Notes under the pieces: generated by a model | Database searches by the model: none | What the model saw: the letters and a program-made list of their open reading frames with translations, nothing else | Told to the model about the DNA's origin: nothing | From: Actinoplanes campanulatus | Lineage (GTDB): Bacteria; Actinomycetota; Actinomycetes; Mycobacteriales; Micromonosporaceae | DNA: 64,000 nt | Direction: 5' to 3' | NCBI RefSeq assembly: GCF_014647795.1 | Contig: NZ_BMPW01000003.1 | Coordinates: 248,001-312,000 of the forward strand | Program-made: the position numbers and the translations under genes | Shown: positions 8,038 through 17,092 of the stretch, in pieces | How positions within the stretch are numbered: position 1 is the stretch's first letter | Layout: every line of letters begins with the position of its first letter

Positions 8038-10022
8038 CCCCGACCGTGCTGATCGTCGACGACAGCCTGACCGTACGGATGGACCTGCACGAGGCGTTCG
8101 CCGAGGACGGGTTCGCCACCATCCTGTGCGCCACCGGGGCGGAGGCGCGGCTCGCGTTCGCCGGGGCGCCGTTCGACGCGGCGGTGCTGGACGTGATGCT
8201 GCCCGACGCCGACGGTCTGGAGCTGCTCACCGAACTGCGGCACACGCCGGGCCGCTCCGGTGTGGTGACGATGCTGCTGTCCAGCGCGAGCGAGGTGGCC
8301 GACCGGCTGGCCGGGTTGCGCACCGGCGCCGACGAGTACGTGGGCAAGCCCTACGACGCCGGGTACGTGGTCGCCCGTACCCGGCAGTTGCTCGGTGACC
8401 TCCCGGACCACGACGGTGACCGGACCACCGTGCTGGTGATCGACGACAGCATGACGTTCCGGGAGGAACTGCGCGGGCTGCTCGAACCGGAGGGGTACAC
8501 GGTGCTGACCGCGGCCGGCGGGGAGGAGGGCCTGCGGACGGCCGCCGACCGCCGGCCGAGCGCGGTGATCGTCGACGGGGTGATGCCGGACCTGGACGGC
8601 GCCACGGTGATCCGCCGGATCCGCCTCGACCCGGCGCTGCGCGACACCCCCTGCCTGCTGATGACCGCCGCCGACGACTACGCCACCGAGATGCAGGCGC
8701 TGGACGCCGGCGCCGACGCGTTCATCCGCAAGCAGCAGGACCTGAAGGTGGTGCTGGCGAAGCTGTCCGCGGTGCTGCGGCAGAGCGCCGAGCAGCTGCC
8801 GATCGGGGCGCTCGGCGCGATGCACGGGCCGGGCAAGGTGCTGATCGTCAGCACCGACCGCGCCGACCTGGAGCTGTGGGCCGACACGCTGCGGGCCGAC
8901 GGCTACGACATCGTCCGGGCCACCGGCATCGACGACATCCTGGAGCTGCTCGCCGCCCAGCCGGTGGACTGCATCGTGCTCGGCTTCGACGACGACATGG
9001 ACCTGGCCCGGGAGTCGTGCCACCGGCTGCGCGAGGTGCCGACCGTCCGGGACACGCCGCTGGTGATGACCGGTGACGACGAGCGGATGCTGGACTGCCT
9101 GGCCGCGGGCGCCGACGACTACGTCCGGCAGGCCGACGTGCCGGAGGGGCTGCGGGTGCACGTACGGGCCCAGATCCGCCGCAAGCAGGCGCACGACGAG
9201 GCCCGCCGGATCCGCGAGGAGCTGATGCGCCGCGAGCTGGACGCGGCCGAGGAGCGGGCGGCCCGGCAGCTCGCCGAGACCCGGGCGGCGCTGGTCGAGG
9301 AACTGGAGTGGCGCAACCGGGAGCTGGAGGCGTTCTCCGGCTCCGTCTCCCACGACCTGCGCGGCCCGTTGCAGGTGATCAGCAGTTTCGCCGAGCACAT
9401 GCTGGAAGAGGAGGAGGAGACGCTCGGCGAGCGGACCCGGCACCGGCTGACCCGCATCCACTCGGCCGCGCTGCGGATGGCCGACCTGGTGGAGTCGCTG
9501 TTGATCCTGGCCCAGGCCAGCCGGGGCGAGCTGCGCCGGGGACGGTTCGACCTGACGGCCACGGCACGCCAGGTGATCGGTGACGTCACGGCCCGGGAGC
9601 CGGAGCGGCGGGTGACCTTCCAGGTGTACGAGGAGATGGTCGCCGACGCGGACGAGGGCCTGATCCGGGTGGTCCTGGAGAACCTGATCGCCAACGCGGT
9701 GAAGTTCAGCCGCAAGGTCGAGCGGCCGCTCGTCGAGGTGGGTTGCGAGAACGGCCGCTACTTCGTCCGCGACAACGGCGCCGGGTTCCCGGCCGAGCAG
9801 GCCGGTGAGCTGTTCCGCCCGTTCGCCCGGCTGCACGACGCCCGTGAGTTCCCGGGCACCGGGATCGGGCTGACCACCGTGCACCGGGCGGTGGAACGGC
9901 ACGGCGGGGAGATCTGGGCGGAGGGCGGCGAGGGCCGGGGCGCGACCTTCTGGTTCACGCTGCCCCCGGCCCCCGGCCAGGAGGGACCGGAGCGGCACGG
10001 GACCTCGCGCCGCTCCGGTTGA
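8034..10022 (+). CDS. Hybrid histidine kinase with three N-terminal receiver domains
   Basis: A 662-aa cytoplasmic protein without membrane segments. Receiver 1 (about 1-125; VLIVDDSLTVR, VLDVMLPD, GKPY) and receiver 2 (about 135-255; VLVIDDSMTFR, IVDGVMPD, IRKQQD) keep the key Asp residues and the Lys. Receiver 3 (about 265-385) has lost the acidic pair (VSTDRAD) and the Lys, so it is probably not phosphorylated. A coiled coil follows, then HisKA with SVSHDLRGPLQVI and a HATPase domain (LENLIANAVKFS, GTGIGLTTVHRAV). The kinase part resembles the bacteriophytochrome type. As last gene of the operon it is the likely output or integrator in place of a free CheY. Confidence 0.87.
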   Translation: MTPTVLIVDDSLTVRMDLHEAFAEDGFATILCATGAEARLAFAGAPFDAAVLDVMLPDADGLELLTELRHTPGRSGVVTMLLSSASEVADRLAGLRTGADEYVGKPYDAGYVVARTRQLLGDLPDHDGDRTTVLVIDDSMTFREELRGLLEPEGYTVLTAAGGEEGLRTAADRRPSAVIVDGVMPDLDGATVIRRIRLDPALRDTPCLLMTAADDYATEMQALDAGADAFIRKQQDLKVVLAKLSAVLRQSAEQLPIGALGAMHGPGKVLIVSTDRADLELWADTLRADGYDIVRATGIDDILELLAAQPVDCIVLGFDDDMDLARESCHRLREVPTVRDTPLVMTGDDERMLDCLAAGADDYVRQADVPEGLRVHVRAQIRRKQAHDEARRIREELMRRELDAAEERAARQLAETRAALVEELEWRNRELEAFSGSVSHDLRGPLQVISSFAEHMLEEEEETLGERTRHRLTRIHSAALRMADLVESLLILAQASRGELRRGRFDLTATARQVIGDVTAREPERRVTFQVYEEMVADADEGLIRVVLENLIANAVKFSRKVERPLVEVGCENGRYFVRDNGAGFPAEQAGELFRPFARLHDAREFPGTGIGLTTVHRAVERHGGEIWAEGGEGRGATFWFTLPPAPGQEGPERHGTSRRSG

Positions 10023-10025
10023 GGA

Positions 10026-12356
10026 TCACCTGACGTACGCGAGCCCGTCCGACACCACGGTCGGGCGGCCGGAGGTGCCCTGCACCACGATCGCCACGGT
10101 GTGCTTGCCGTAGGCGAGGTTCCGGGTCCACACCGCCTGCCGGTACAGCGACTTGCTCGACTTCAGGTCGATGGTGGTGACCTTCTTGCCGTCCACGTAG
10201 ACGGCCACCTTGCCGGACTTGGCGGCGCGGGAGAACAGCAGCGACGCGTTCCGGCCGGTGAAGGTCCAGGTCAGCTTCGCGTTCTTCCTGGTCGCGGAGA
10301 GCGCCTTGCCGCCGAGGTACGCGCTGCCGGTCTTCTTCGTCCAGGTGCCGGTCTTCTTTGCGGCGGTCTCCGGGGAGAGCAGGACGGCCCGGGTGATCGT
10401 CGCGCCCCGGGTGTTGCCGGCCAGGTCCCGGGCGGTGACCGTCCAGGTGGCGGTGCCCGGCCGGACGGCGGTCGCCCAGCTCGTGACCGGTCCCAGGTTG
10501 CCGGAGACCGGCCGGCTGACCGTGTAGCCGGCCAGCTTCAGGTTGTCGGCGCCGTTCGGGTAGAACGTCACCGGCACCGAGCCGGTGCTGTACGTGCCGG
10601 TGCGCAGCGCCACCGCCGGGGTGCCGCGGAAGGTGGGAGCCGTGGTGTCGCCGTAGATCCACACGCCGAACCGGGCCGTGCTGCCGGACGTGTGCCGGGC
10701 CACGATGGTGATCCCGTGCTTCCCGGCCGGGACGCTGACCGTGGCGCTGCGGGCGGTGCCCGGGACGGTGCTGGCCACCGCGCCGTCGACGAGCACGTCG
10801 AACTGGGCGATCTCGGCGGAGTCGTTGCCGACGGTCCAGCTGACGGTGGCGGCGTTCTTCACGTACCAGGCGCCCGCCGAGTAGCCGCCGCCGGTGACCG
10901 ACTTGAGGGCCAGGCCGGTGACCATGAGCTGCGCCTTGGCCCGCATGTCGGCCAGCGCGTCGTACAGGTTGCCGCCGGGGCAGAGGGTCGCGTCGGCGTC
11001 GGAGTGCCCGGCCAGCCGCGCCACCGTGATCTTGTCGCCGGCGGCGAGCTTGCCGTTGGCGGATCCGGCGGTGAGGGTCACCGTCGACGCCGGGTTGTAG
11101 CCGTACTTGCCGAGCCGGGCCGCCGCGACCTGCGCGATGGTCGTCTCGATGGCGTCGGTGGACTCGGCGTACCGGTAGTCGCCCAGCACCGCGATCGACG
11201 CGTACCCGGTGTTGAAGCCCCTCACCGCGGCCGGGACGACGGCGTTCTCCACCCCGCCGGTCCGCCCCTCGTAGAGCCGCCCGCACTTGTCGACCAGGTA
11301 GTTGTAGCCGATGTCGGAGAAGCCGTCGCTCTTGATGTCGTATGCCTGGATGGCCCGGATGATGGCCGGGGCGTCCGCGCACTCGTAGTCGTTGGAGCTG
11401 TCCCCGGCGTGGTAGGTGTGGTGCACCCAGACCGTCTGGACCTGGTTGGCCACCGAGATCTCGGTGGGCTTGGTGATGGTCTCGTCCGCGCTCCACGCCT
11501 TGCGCGAGTAGTAGGTGGGGAACTGCGCCTTGATCGGCGCCGTGGTCACCGCGGTGACCGCCGCGATGCCGGCGTCCGCGGTCGGGGTGACGACCTGCTC
11601 GTCGAGCGAGTCGACCTTGGTGGCGTCGTCGGCGCTCGGCGACGGCTCGGCCGTCGGCTCCCCGGTCGCGGCCGGCGCCTCGGTGGAGGTGGTGGTCTCG
11701 CCGGGCGCGGGCTCCTCGGCCACCGGTTCGGTCGGTTCCCCGGTCGGCTCGGCGCTGGGCTCGGCAGTCGTGGGTTCCACCGAGGGCGAGGCGGAGGCAC
11801 TGGGCGCCGGCTCGCCGCCGCCACGGCCGCCGCTCTCGCTGCCCGGGTCGATCAGATCGACCCGCAGCCCGGCCGGCAGCCCGGCGCCCCGACCGGCGAT
11901 GCGGGCGGCGACGCCGTCGGACGGACCGACCCAGAGCGGGGCGGTGGCGCCCCGGCCGAGGTCGTCGGCCTCCACCCCGGAGGGGGCGTCGTCGCGCATC
12001 GCCAGCTTCCGCCAGTCCGACCACTTACCGGTCGCGACGCTGCGGGTACGCACCTCGATGGTGCCGTCCGGGGCGGCGCCACCGTCGTTCCAGGTGACGC
12101 CGAGCAGACTGAACCGCTTGGTCCGCTGCTGGGCCAGGTCCGCCTTCGCGCCGTTCGCCGTCAGACCGACGGTGTTCAGCGCGGTCTTGACCCGCGGCGG
12201 TTCGGGGTTCGGCTCCGCGGCCAGCGTGCCGGTCACCGCGACCGGCTCGGCCGCCTCCGCCTCCGATGTGGACGGCCAGGTCAGGGCGGCGATGCCCCCG
12301 CCTGCCGCGAGCACGGCGACCGCCGTACCGATACCAATTGTCAGCCTTCGCTGCAT
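10026..12356 (-). CDS. Secreted PGRP-type N-acetylmuramoyl-L-alanine amidase
   Basis: Predicted zinc amidase that cleaves the MurNAc-L-Ala bond of peptidoglycan; 776 aa, exported. A signal-anchor helix (about 5-30) is followed by a Ser/Thr/Glu/Pro linker (about 165-240) and the amidase_2/PGRP domain (about 265-455). Zinc ligands appear as His in VWVHHTYHAG and the His and Cys of AGHSDADATLCPGG; GYNYLVDKCGRLYEGRTGG is a family signature. The C-terminal 300 residues are beta-rich repeats with 'DTTAPTFRGTP' Ig-like and jelly-roll-like segments, probably wall- or glycan-binding. The ATG at 12356 has GGGGGA upstream. It ends 3 bp from the convergent chemosensory operon. A role in cell-wall turnover is likely. 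Confidence 0.85.
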   Translation of the reverse strand: MQRRLTIGIGTAVAVLAAGGGIAALTWPSTSEAEAAEPVAVTGTLAAEPNPEPPRVKTALNTVGLTANGAKADLAQQRTKRFSLLGVTWNDGGAAPDGTIEVRTRSVATGKWSDWRKLAMRDDAPSGVEADDLGRGATAPLWVGPSDGVAARIAGRGAGLPAGLRVDLIDPGSESGGRGGGEPAPSASASPSVEPTTAEPSAEPTGEPTEPVAEEPAPGETTTSTEAPAATGEPTAEPSPSADDATKVDSLDEQVVTPTADAGIAAVTAVTTAPIKAQFPTYYSRKAWSADETITKPTEISVANQVQTVWVHHTYHAGDSSNDYECADAPAIIRAIQAYDIKSDGFSDIGYNYLVDKCGRLYEGRTGGVENAVVPAAVRGFNTGYASIAVLGDYRYAESTDAIETTIAQVAAARLGKYGYNPASTVTLTAGSANGKLAAGDKITVARLAGHSDADATLCPGGNLYDALADMRAKAQLMVTGLALKSVTGGGYSAGAWYVKNAATVSWTVGNDSAEIAQFDVLVDGAVASTVPGTARSATVSVPAGKHGITIVARHTSGSTARFGVWIYGDTTAPTFRGTPAVALRTGTYSTGSVPVTFYPNGADNLKLAGYTVSRPVSGNLGPVTSWATAVRPGTATWTVTARDLAGNTRGATITRAVLLSPETAAKKTGTWTKKTGSAYLGGKALSATRKNAKLTWTFTGRNASLLFSRAAKSGKVAVYVDGKKVTTIDLKSSKSLYRQAVWTRNLAYGKHTVAIVVQGTSGRPTVVSDGLAYVR

Positions 12357-12467
12357 TCCCCGTGTCCCCCGCGTTGATCGACAACCTTCGCGGGCGTGAA
12401 CCTTACCGGACGATCCGGACGCGTCCCGTCCCCCATCGGGACATCGTTATCTGTGATCGGACGACTA

Positions 12468-12493
12468 CGCGGGCCGTGTCACCACGGCCCGCG
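12468..12493. terminator. Hairpin downstream of the ABC exporter operon
   Basis: CGCGGGCCGTG and CACGGCCCGCG form a perfect 11-bp stem around a TCAC loop, 31 bp beyond the stop of the leftward permease gene. There is no clear T-run, as is common for actinobacterial hairpin terminators. It also lies upstream of the amidase gene. Confidence 0.55.
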
Positions 12494-12523
12494 GCATCGA
12501 TGCCGGTCAGTCGGCACTTTCGG

Positions 12524-15022
12524 TCAGTCGGCGCCCAGGGCGGTCACCGGGCTGACCCGGGCGGCCCGCCGGGCCGGCATCACCCCGGCCAGCGCGGTCA
12601 GCGCCACGAGGATGCCGAAGACCGCGGCCAGCTGCCACCCGGGCAGGGTGAGCGGCGCCTCCAGGCCGATGGCGGAGACCGCGAGCCAGGCGTACGGGAC
12701 TCCGAGCAGCAGCCCGAGCACCGCCCCGATCACGCCGTACAGCGCGGACTCGGTGGTGAGCATGCCGTGCAGCCCGCCGCGGGACATCCCGACGGCGCGC
12801 AGCAGCCCGGACTCACGGACCCGTTCGACCACCGAGAGGGCGGTGGTGGAGCCGACGCCGACGATCGCGATCAGCACGGTCAGGCCGATCAGGGCGAGCG
12901 CGATCGCCATCAGCACGCCGAGCGCCTCGGTGATCTGGTCGCGCTGGTCGGCCAGGACGTTGACGCCCAGGTCCGGCTGCGCGGCGACGACCGTCCGCAG
13001 CGCACGCAACCCCTTGGCACGGCCGTCCTCGCCGGGCTGGGCGGCGTCGGCGAGCAGCCCGGTCGGCGCGGCGGCCACCCCGAGGGCGGTCAGGTCGGCC
13101 GGGTCGAGCAGGATCTGGCTGTGCAGCGGGGCATCGCCGCCGAGCACGGCCGCGACCGTCACCCGTACCTCCTTGCCGTCGGTCTTGACGGTGACCGGAT
13201 CGCCCAGGGCGAGCCCCTCCATCTCGGCGACGTAGCCCGCGATCGCCGCCTTTCCGGGCGCCACGTCGGTGAGCGCGCCCGCCGAGGTGTCCAGTTCGGC
13301 GAGGCGGGGCACGGCCTTCGCGGACACGTCGGTGGCGACCGCGTCGGTGAAGGTGCCGACCTGCGCGCCGCCGGTCCAGCGGTAGGTGGCGACCCGGCTC
13401 AGGTCGGCGTTCTGCGCGGCCCGTTCCGCGAGGCCGGCCGGAAGGGTGCTGCCGTCCGGTCCCCGGACCTCGAAGTCGGTGGGCGCCGCGGCCACCGTCT
13501 CCCGCTCGGAGAGGACCCGGATCGAGTCGCCGCCGACCAGCACCCCGGCGATCAGGGTGACGCCGAGCGCGACCACCACCGACACCGCGGCCGCCCGCCG
13601 GGAGCTGCCGCCGACCCCGCCGACGGCGAGGCGGCCGACCGGCCCGGACCGGCGCAGCGGCCAGCCGGCGATCGCGAGGACCGGCCGGACCAGGACCGGG
13701 CCGAGGGCGATCAGGGCCAGGTACGCGAGCAGGCCCGACCCGACGACGGCCAGCATCATGGTCTCGGCGTCGTAGTCCTGCTCCTGCGGGCCGGGCAGGT
13801 TGATCGTGACCAGGGCGGCGATCCCGGCCGCGGCCGCCGCGAGGAGCAGCCCGGTGATCGCCCGCAGCAGGCCGACCCCCTGCCGGGCGCCGGTGGTGGC
13901 CGCCGAGCGCAGCGCTTCGAGCGGCGCCACCCGGGCCGCGGAGAGCGCCGGGGCGAGCACCGCGACGATCGTGATCAGCACCGCCAGCAGCACCGTCCCC
14001 ACCGCCTGGACCAGCGGGAACCCGGGCCGGGACACCTCCACGCCGAAGGCGCTGAGCAGCGGCGGGATCAGGTGGCCGACGGCGAGCGCGGCCAGCACCC
14101 CGGTGACGCCGGCGACCAGTCCGGTGAGCGCGCCCTCGGCGGCGAGCGCCCGGGCCAGGGCTCCGCGGCCGGCGCCGACCGCGCGCAGCAGGGCCAGCTG
14201 CCGCATCCGCTGGGCGAAGACGATCCGGAAGGTGGAGGCGGCGATCAGGACGGCCGCGGCCACCGCCACCGCCACGAACACCCGGACCACGATGAACAGC
14301 TGGTCGATCTCGGCGGCCGCCTCCCGGGCCTCGGCGAGCCGGACCTCGGCCCCTCCGGCGACCTCCGGCGCGGCCTCGCCGGCCACCTGGGCGACGACCC
14401 TCTCCCGTACGGCGTCCGCGTCCGCGCCGCCGTCGAAGCGCACATCGATGCGGTTGAGCTGGTCGAACCCGTTGATCTGGACGACCGTGGACAGCGGCGC
14501 GTACGCCAGGAAGCCGATGTCGTCGCGCGGTTCCAGCACGCCGACCACGGTGAGCGGCACCGCCTTGCCCTCGCCGGGCTGGGCCGTGGTGGTGGAGCCG
14601 ACGCCGAGGCCCATCCGTTCGACGGTCCGTGGGGTGACCGCGATCTCGCCGGCCGCCGCCGGGAAGCGGCCCTCGGTGACCTTGACCGTGCTGAGCGGGC
14701 CGCTGCCCGGGTCGGTGGCGATGATCAGGTCACCGGCCGGGGTCCGGGCGTAGGCCTCGGTGCGGGCGGCGGTCTCGGTGACCCCGGGCAGCTTGCCGAT
14801 GGCGGTGAGATCCCCCGTGGTGATTTCACCGTTCTGGATCACCAGGTCGACGGTCTCCGGGGTGCCGCTCAGGCCGTTGAGCACGCTGCGCTCGGTGATC
14901 TGCTGGGCCAGCACGGTCGCATAGACCACGAACGAGGCGACCAGCACGGCCAGGCCGGTGAGCAGCAGCCGGGCCGGGCGCTTGGCCACCCCCGCCAACT
15001 GGGTACGAAGAACCACGCTCAT
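12524..15022 (-). CDS. ABC transporter permease, FtsX/MacB-like with duplicated domains
   Basis: Membrane permease of 832 aa with two FtsX-type halves. TM1 is at about residues 18-40 (LLLTGLAVLVASFVVYATV), followed by a large extracellular domain (about 45-250), three helices (about 255-390), a second long extracellular domain and three C-terminal helices ending in GVMPARRAARVSPVTALGAD, the usual C-terminus of this family. Members export peptides, antibiotics or lipids, or act mechanically with a resistance function. The ATG at 15022 overlaps the stop of the ATPase gene (ATGA), so the two form an operon. A 12-bp direct repeat (CGGTCAGTCGGC) lies at and just beyond its stop. Confidence 0.88.
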   Translation of the reverse strand: MSVVLRTQLAGVAKRPARLLLTGLAVLVASFVVYATVLAQQITERSVLNGLSGTPETVDLVIQNGEITTGDLTAIGKLPGVTETAARTEAYARTPAGDLIIATDPGSGPLSTVKVTEGRFPAAAGEIAVTPRTVERMGLGVGSTTTAQPGEGKAVPLTVVGVLEPRDDIGFLAYAPLSTVVQINGFDQLNRIDVRFDGGADADAVRERVVAQVAGEAAPEVAGGAEVRLAEAREAAAEIDQLFIVVRVFVAVAVAAAVLIAASTFRIVFAQRMRQLALLRAVGAGRGALARALAAEGALTGLVAGVTGVLAALAVGHLIPPLLSAFGVEVSRPGFPLVQAVGTVLLAVLITIVAVLAPALSAARVAPLEALRSAATTGARQGVGLLRAITGLLLAAAAAGIAALVTINLPGPQEQDYDAETMMLAVVGSGLLAYLALIALGPVLVRPVLAIAGWPLRRSGPVGRLAVGGVGGSSRRAAAVSVVVALGVTLIAGVLVGGDSIRVLSERETVAAAPTDFEVRGPDGSTLPAGLAERAAQNADLSRVATYRWTGGAQVGTFTDAVATDVSAKAVPRLAELDTSAGALTDVAPGKAAIAGYVAEMEGLALGDPVTVKTDGKEVRVTVAAVLGGDAPLHSQILLDPADLTALGVAAAPTGLLADAAQPGEDGRAKGLRALRTVVAAQPDLGVNVLADQRDQITEALGVLMAIALALIGLTVLIAIVGVGSTTALSVVERVRESGLLRAVGMSRGGLHGMLTTESALYGVIGAVLGLLLGVPYAWLAVSAIGLEAPLTLPGWQLAAVFGILVALTALAGVMPARRAARVSPVTALGAD

Positions 15023-15786
15023 TGGCCGGCCGCCAGATTGCGCAGGGACTCGGTGACCGCGGCGACGTCCGGCGAGTGGATCTCGCCGGCCAGCTGCCCG
15101 TCGGCGAGCATCACGACCCGGTCGGCGTAGGCCGCGGCGACCGGGTCGTGGGTGACCATGACGATGGTCTGCCCAAGCTCGTGGGCCGAGTCGCGCAGCA
15201 GGCCCAGCACCTCCGCGCCGGAGCGGGAGTCCAGGTTGCCGGTCGGCTCGTCGGCGAAGACCACCTCGGGGCGGGAGACCAGCGCCCGGGCCAGGGCGAC
15301 CCGCTGCTGCTGGCCGCCGGACAGTTCGGCGGGCAGGTGCCCGAGCCGCCCGGCCAGGCCGAGCGTGGTGATCAGCCGGTCGTGGAACTCCGGATCCGGC
15401 TTCCGGCCCGCCAGGTCGAGCGGCAGGGTGATGTTGGCGGCCGCGGTGAGCTGCGGCAGCAGGTTGAACGACTGGAAGACGAAGCCGATCCGCTCCCGCC
15501 GGGCCTTGGTGAGCACCCGGTCCGGCTGCTTCGTGAGGTCGGTGCCGCCGAGCAGCACCTGGCCGGAGGTGGCGGTGTCCAGGCCGGCGAGGCAGTGCAT
15601 GAGGGTCGACTTGCCGGAGCCGGACGGTCCCATGATCGCGGTGAACCGGCCCCGTTCGAAGCCCACGGTCACGCCGTCGAGGGCGCGCACCGCGGTGTCG
15701 CCGGTGCCGTACACCTTCACCAGGTCCACGGCCGCGACCGCCGCGAGGCTGTCGCGGCCGGCGACGGGTGAGGACTGCGTCTGCAT
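15019..15786 (-). CDS. ABC transporter ATP-binding protein, MacB/LolD type
   Basis: ATPase of 255 aa that powers the adjacent permease. Walker A MGPSGSGKST, Q-loop VFQSFNLLPQL, signature LSGGQQQR, Walker B VVFADEPTGNLD and switch His in MVTHD are all intact. The 'DEPTGNLDS' form is typical of the MacB/LolD/FtsE class, matching the FtsX-like permease that follows by ATGA overlap. The ATG at 15786 has GGAGC five bases upstream. It diverges from a NarL-type two-component system at 15926, the usual arrangement when the kinase and regulator control the exporter. Confidence 0.92.
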   Translation of the reverse strand: MQTQSSPVAGRDSLAAVAAVDLVKVYGTGDTAVRALDGVTVGFERGRFTAIMGPSGSGKSTLMHCLAGLDTATSGQVLLGGTDLTKQPDRVLTKARRERIGFVFQSFNLLPQLTAAANITLPLDLAGRKPDPEFHDRLITTLGLAGRLGHLPAELSGGQQQRVALARALVSRPEVVFADEPTGNLDSRSGAEVLGLLRDSAHELGQTIVMVTHDPVAAAYADRVVMLADGQLAGEIHSPDVAAVTESLRNLAAGQ

Positions 15787-15925
15787 GAGTGCTCCAAGGT
15801 CGCTGGGAACGGACAGAGGGATCCTGGTCGATCGCCGCAACCCGGCACATCGGCCCGCTGTCAGAGCGCGGCCTCTAACTTTCGGCCGATGGGGCACGCC
15901 GCCCGTCCGCCTACGCTGGGTCGCG

Positions 15926-17092
15926 ATGATGAACCACACCCTGTTCCGGATGGGCCAGCTCATGGCCCTCGGGACGCTGGCCCTGCTCGGCATCCTCGAC
16001 GTCAACGGCGGCATCGCATCGAGCGGTTTCGGGTACGGTCTGTGGCGGATCGGCGCCGCGGTCGCGGCCGCCGCGGTCTGGCTGCCCGCGCACCGGCCGG
16101 ACTCGACGTTCCTGCCCCGGATCGCGACCCTGCTGGGCCTCCAGTCACTGCTGCTGACCTCGCTTGTGGTGCCGCGGTCGGACTTCGACTCGATCTGGGG
16201 CCTGGCCGAGTCGGCGGCGCTGCTCGGCGTGCTGATGGTGGTCGCCCGCCGGGGCCGCGCGACCTGGGCGGTGCCGGCGGTGGCGGTGCTGCTGCTGGCC
16301 GTGGCCCTGGTGCCGCTGCGAGCCGGGGACCTCGGCAGCTACATCACGTTCTCGCTGGTCCAGGCTCTGGCCGGGGCCGCGGCCATCGGTGTCGGCGTCT
16401 ATCTGCGCACGCTGGAGGGCAACCGCCAGCGTGCGGTCGACGCGGTCCGCGCCGAGCAGCGTGCCGAGTTCGCCCGCGACCTGCACGACTTCATCGCCCA
16501 CCACGTCACCGGGATCGTGGTCCAGGCGCAGGGCGCCCGGTTCGTCGCCGAGCAGGACCCGAAACGGGTGCTGCTGGCCCTGGAGCAGATCGAGCAGGCC
16601 GGCGCCGAGACGATGGCGTCGATGCGGCGGATGGTCGGCGTGCTGCGGGACGCGCAGTCCCGGCCGGACGCGCCGCTCGCCCCGGTCGCCGGGGTGCCGG
16701 AGCTGGCGGCGCTGGTCGAGCAGTTCACCGCGGCCGGTGGGCCGGTGGCCCGGCTGGACGTCGAGGGCGACGTGTCGGGGCTGCCGGTGGAGGTGTCGTC
16801 GTCGGCGTACCGGATCGTGATGGAGGCGCTGACCAACGCCCGGCAGCACGCGCCGGGCGCCTCGTCGGTGGCGGTGCAGCTCACCCGTACCCCGAAGCAG
16901 TTGTTCGTGCGGGTGAGCAACGACGGTCCGGCGCCGAGGCATCCGGCGCCGCGTGATCGCCCGGGGTACGGTCTCGTCGGCCTGGCCGAACGGGTCCGCG
17001 CGGTGGGTGGGCGGATGACGGCCGGGCCCGGCATCGGCGGCGGCTGGATCGTCGACGCCGCGTTACCTCTGGGTTGGAGCGTGCAGCAGTGA
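15926..17092 (+). CDS. Membrane sensor histidine kinase, DesK/NarX (HisKA_3) type
   Basis: Sensor kinase of 388 aa. Five or so hydrophobic segments in residues 8-165 form an integral membrane sensor without a large extracellular loop. The HisKA_3 dimerisation domain carries the phospho-acceptor His in ARDLHDFIAHHVTG; the HATPase domain ends GYGLVGLAERVRAVGG. This class senses envelope or membrane state and signals to LuxR-type regulators. The ATG at 15926 lies eight bases after TACGCT (15912-15917), so it is probably leaderless. Its stop overlaps the regulator's GTG start (GTGA). Confidence 0.9.
   Translation: MMNHTLFRMGQLMALGTLALLGILDVNGGIASSGFGYGLWRIGAAVAAAAVWLPAHRPDSTFLPRIATLLGLQSLLLTSLVVPRSDFDSIWGLAESAALLGVLMVVARRGRATWAVPAVAVLLLAVALVPLRAGDLGSYITFSLVQALAGAAAIGVGVYLRTLEGNRQRAVDAVRAEQRAEFARDLHDFIAHHVTGIVVQAQGARFVAEQDPKRVLLALEQIEQAGAETMASMRRMVGVLRDAQSRPDAPLAPVAGVPELAALVEQFTAAGGPVARLDVEGDVSGLPVEVSSSAYRIVMEALTNARQHAPGASSVAVQLTRTPKQLFVRVSNDGPAPRHPAPRDRPGYGLVGLAERVRAVGGRMTAGPGIGGGWIVDAALPLGWSVQQ

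Noticed and set aside
10101-12377. A 758-codon forward frame antisense to the amidase
   Set aside because: Composition is repetitive Gly/Arg/Val without any fold; the opposite strand has a complete signal peptide, zinc ligands and domain order.
12266-15130. A 954-codon forward frame antisense to the ABC permease
   Set aside because: Unnatural Gln/Asp/Arg/Gly-rich translation; the permease on the other strand has helices and family motifs.
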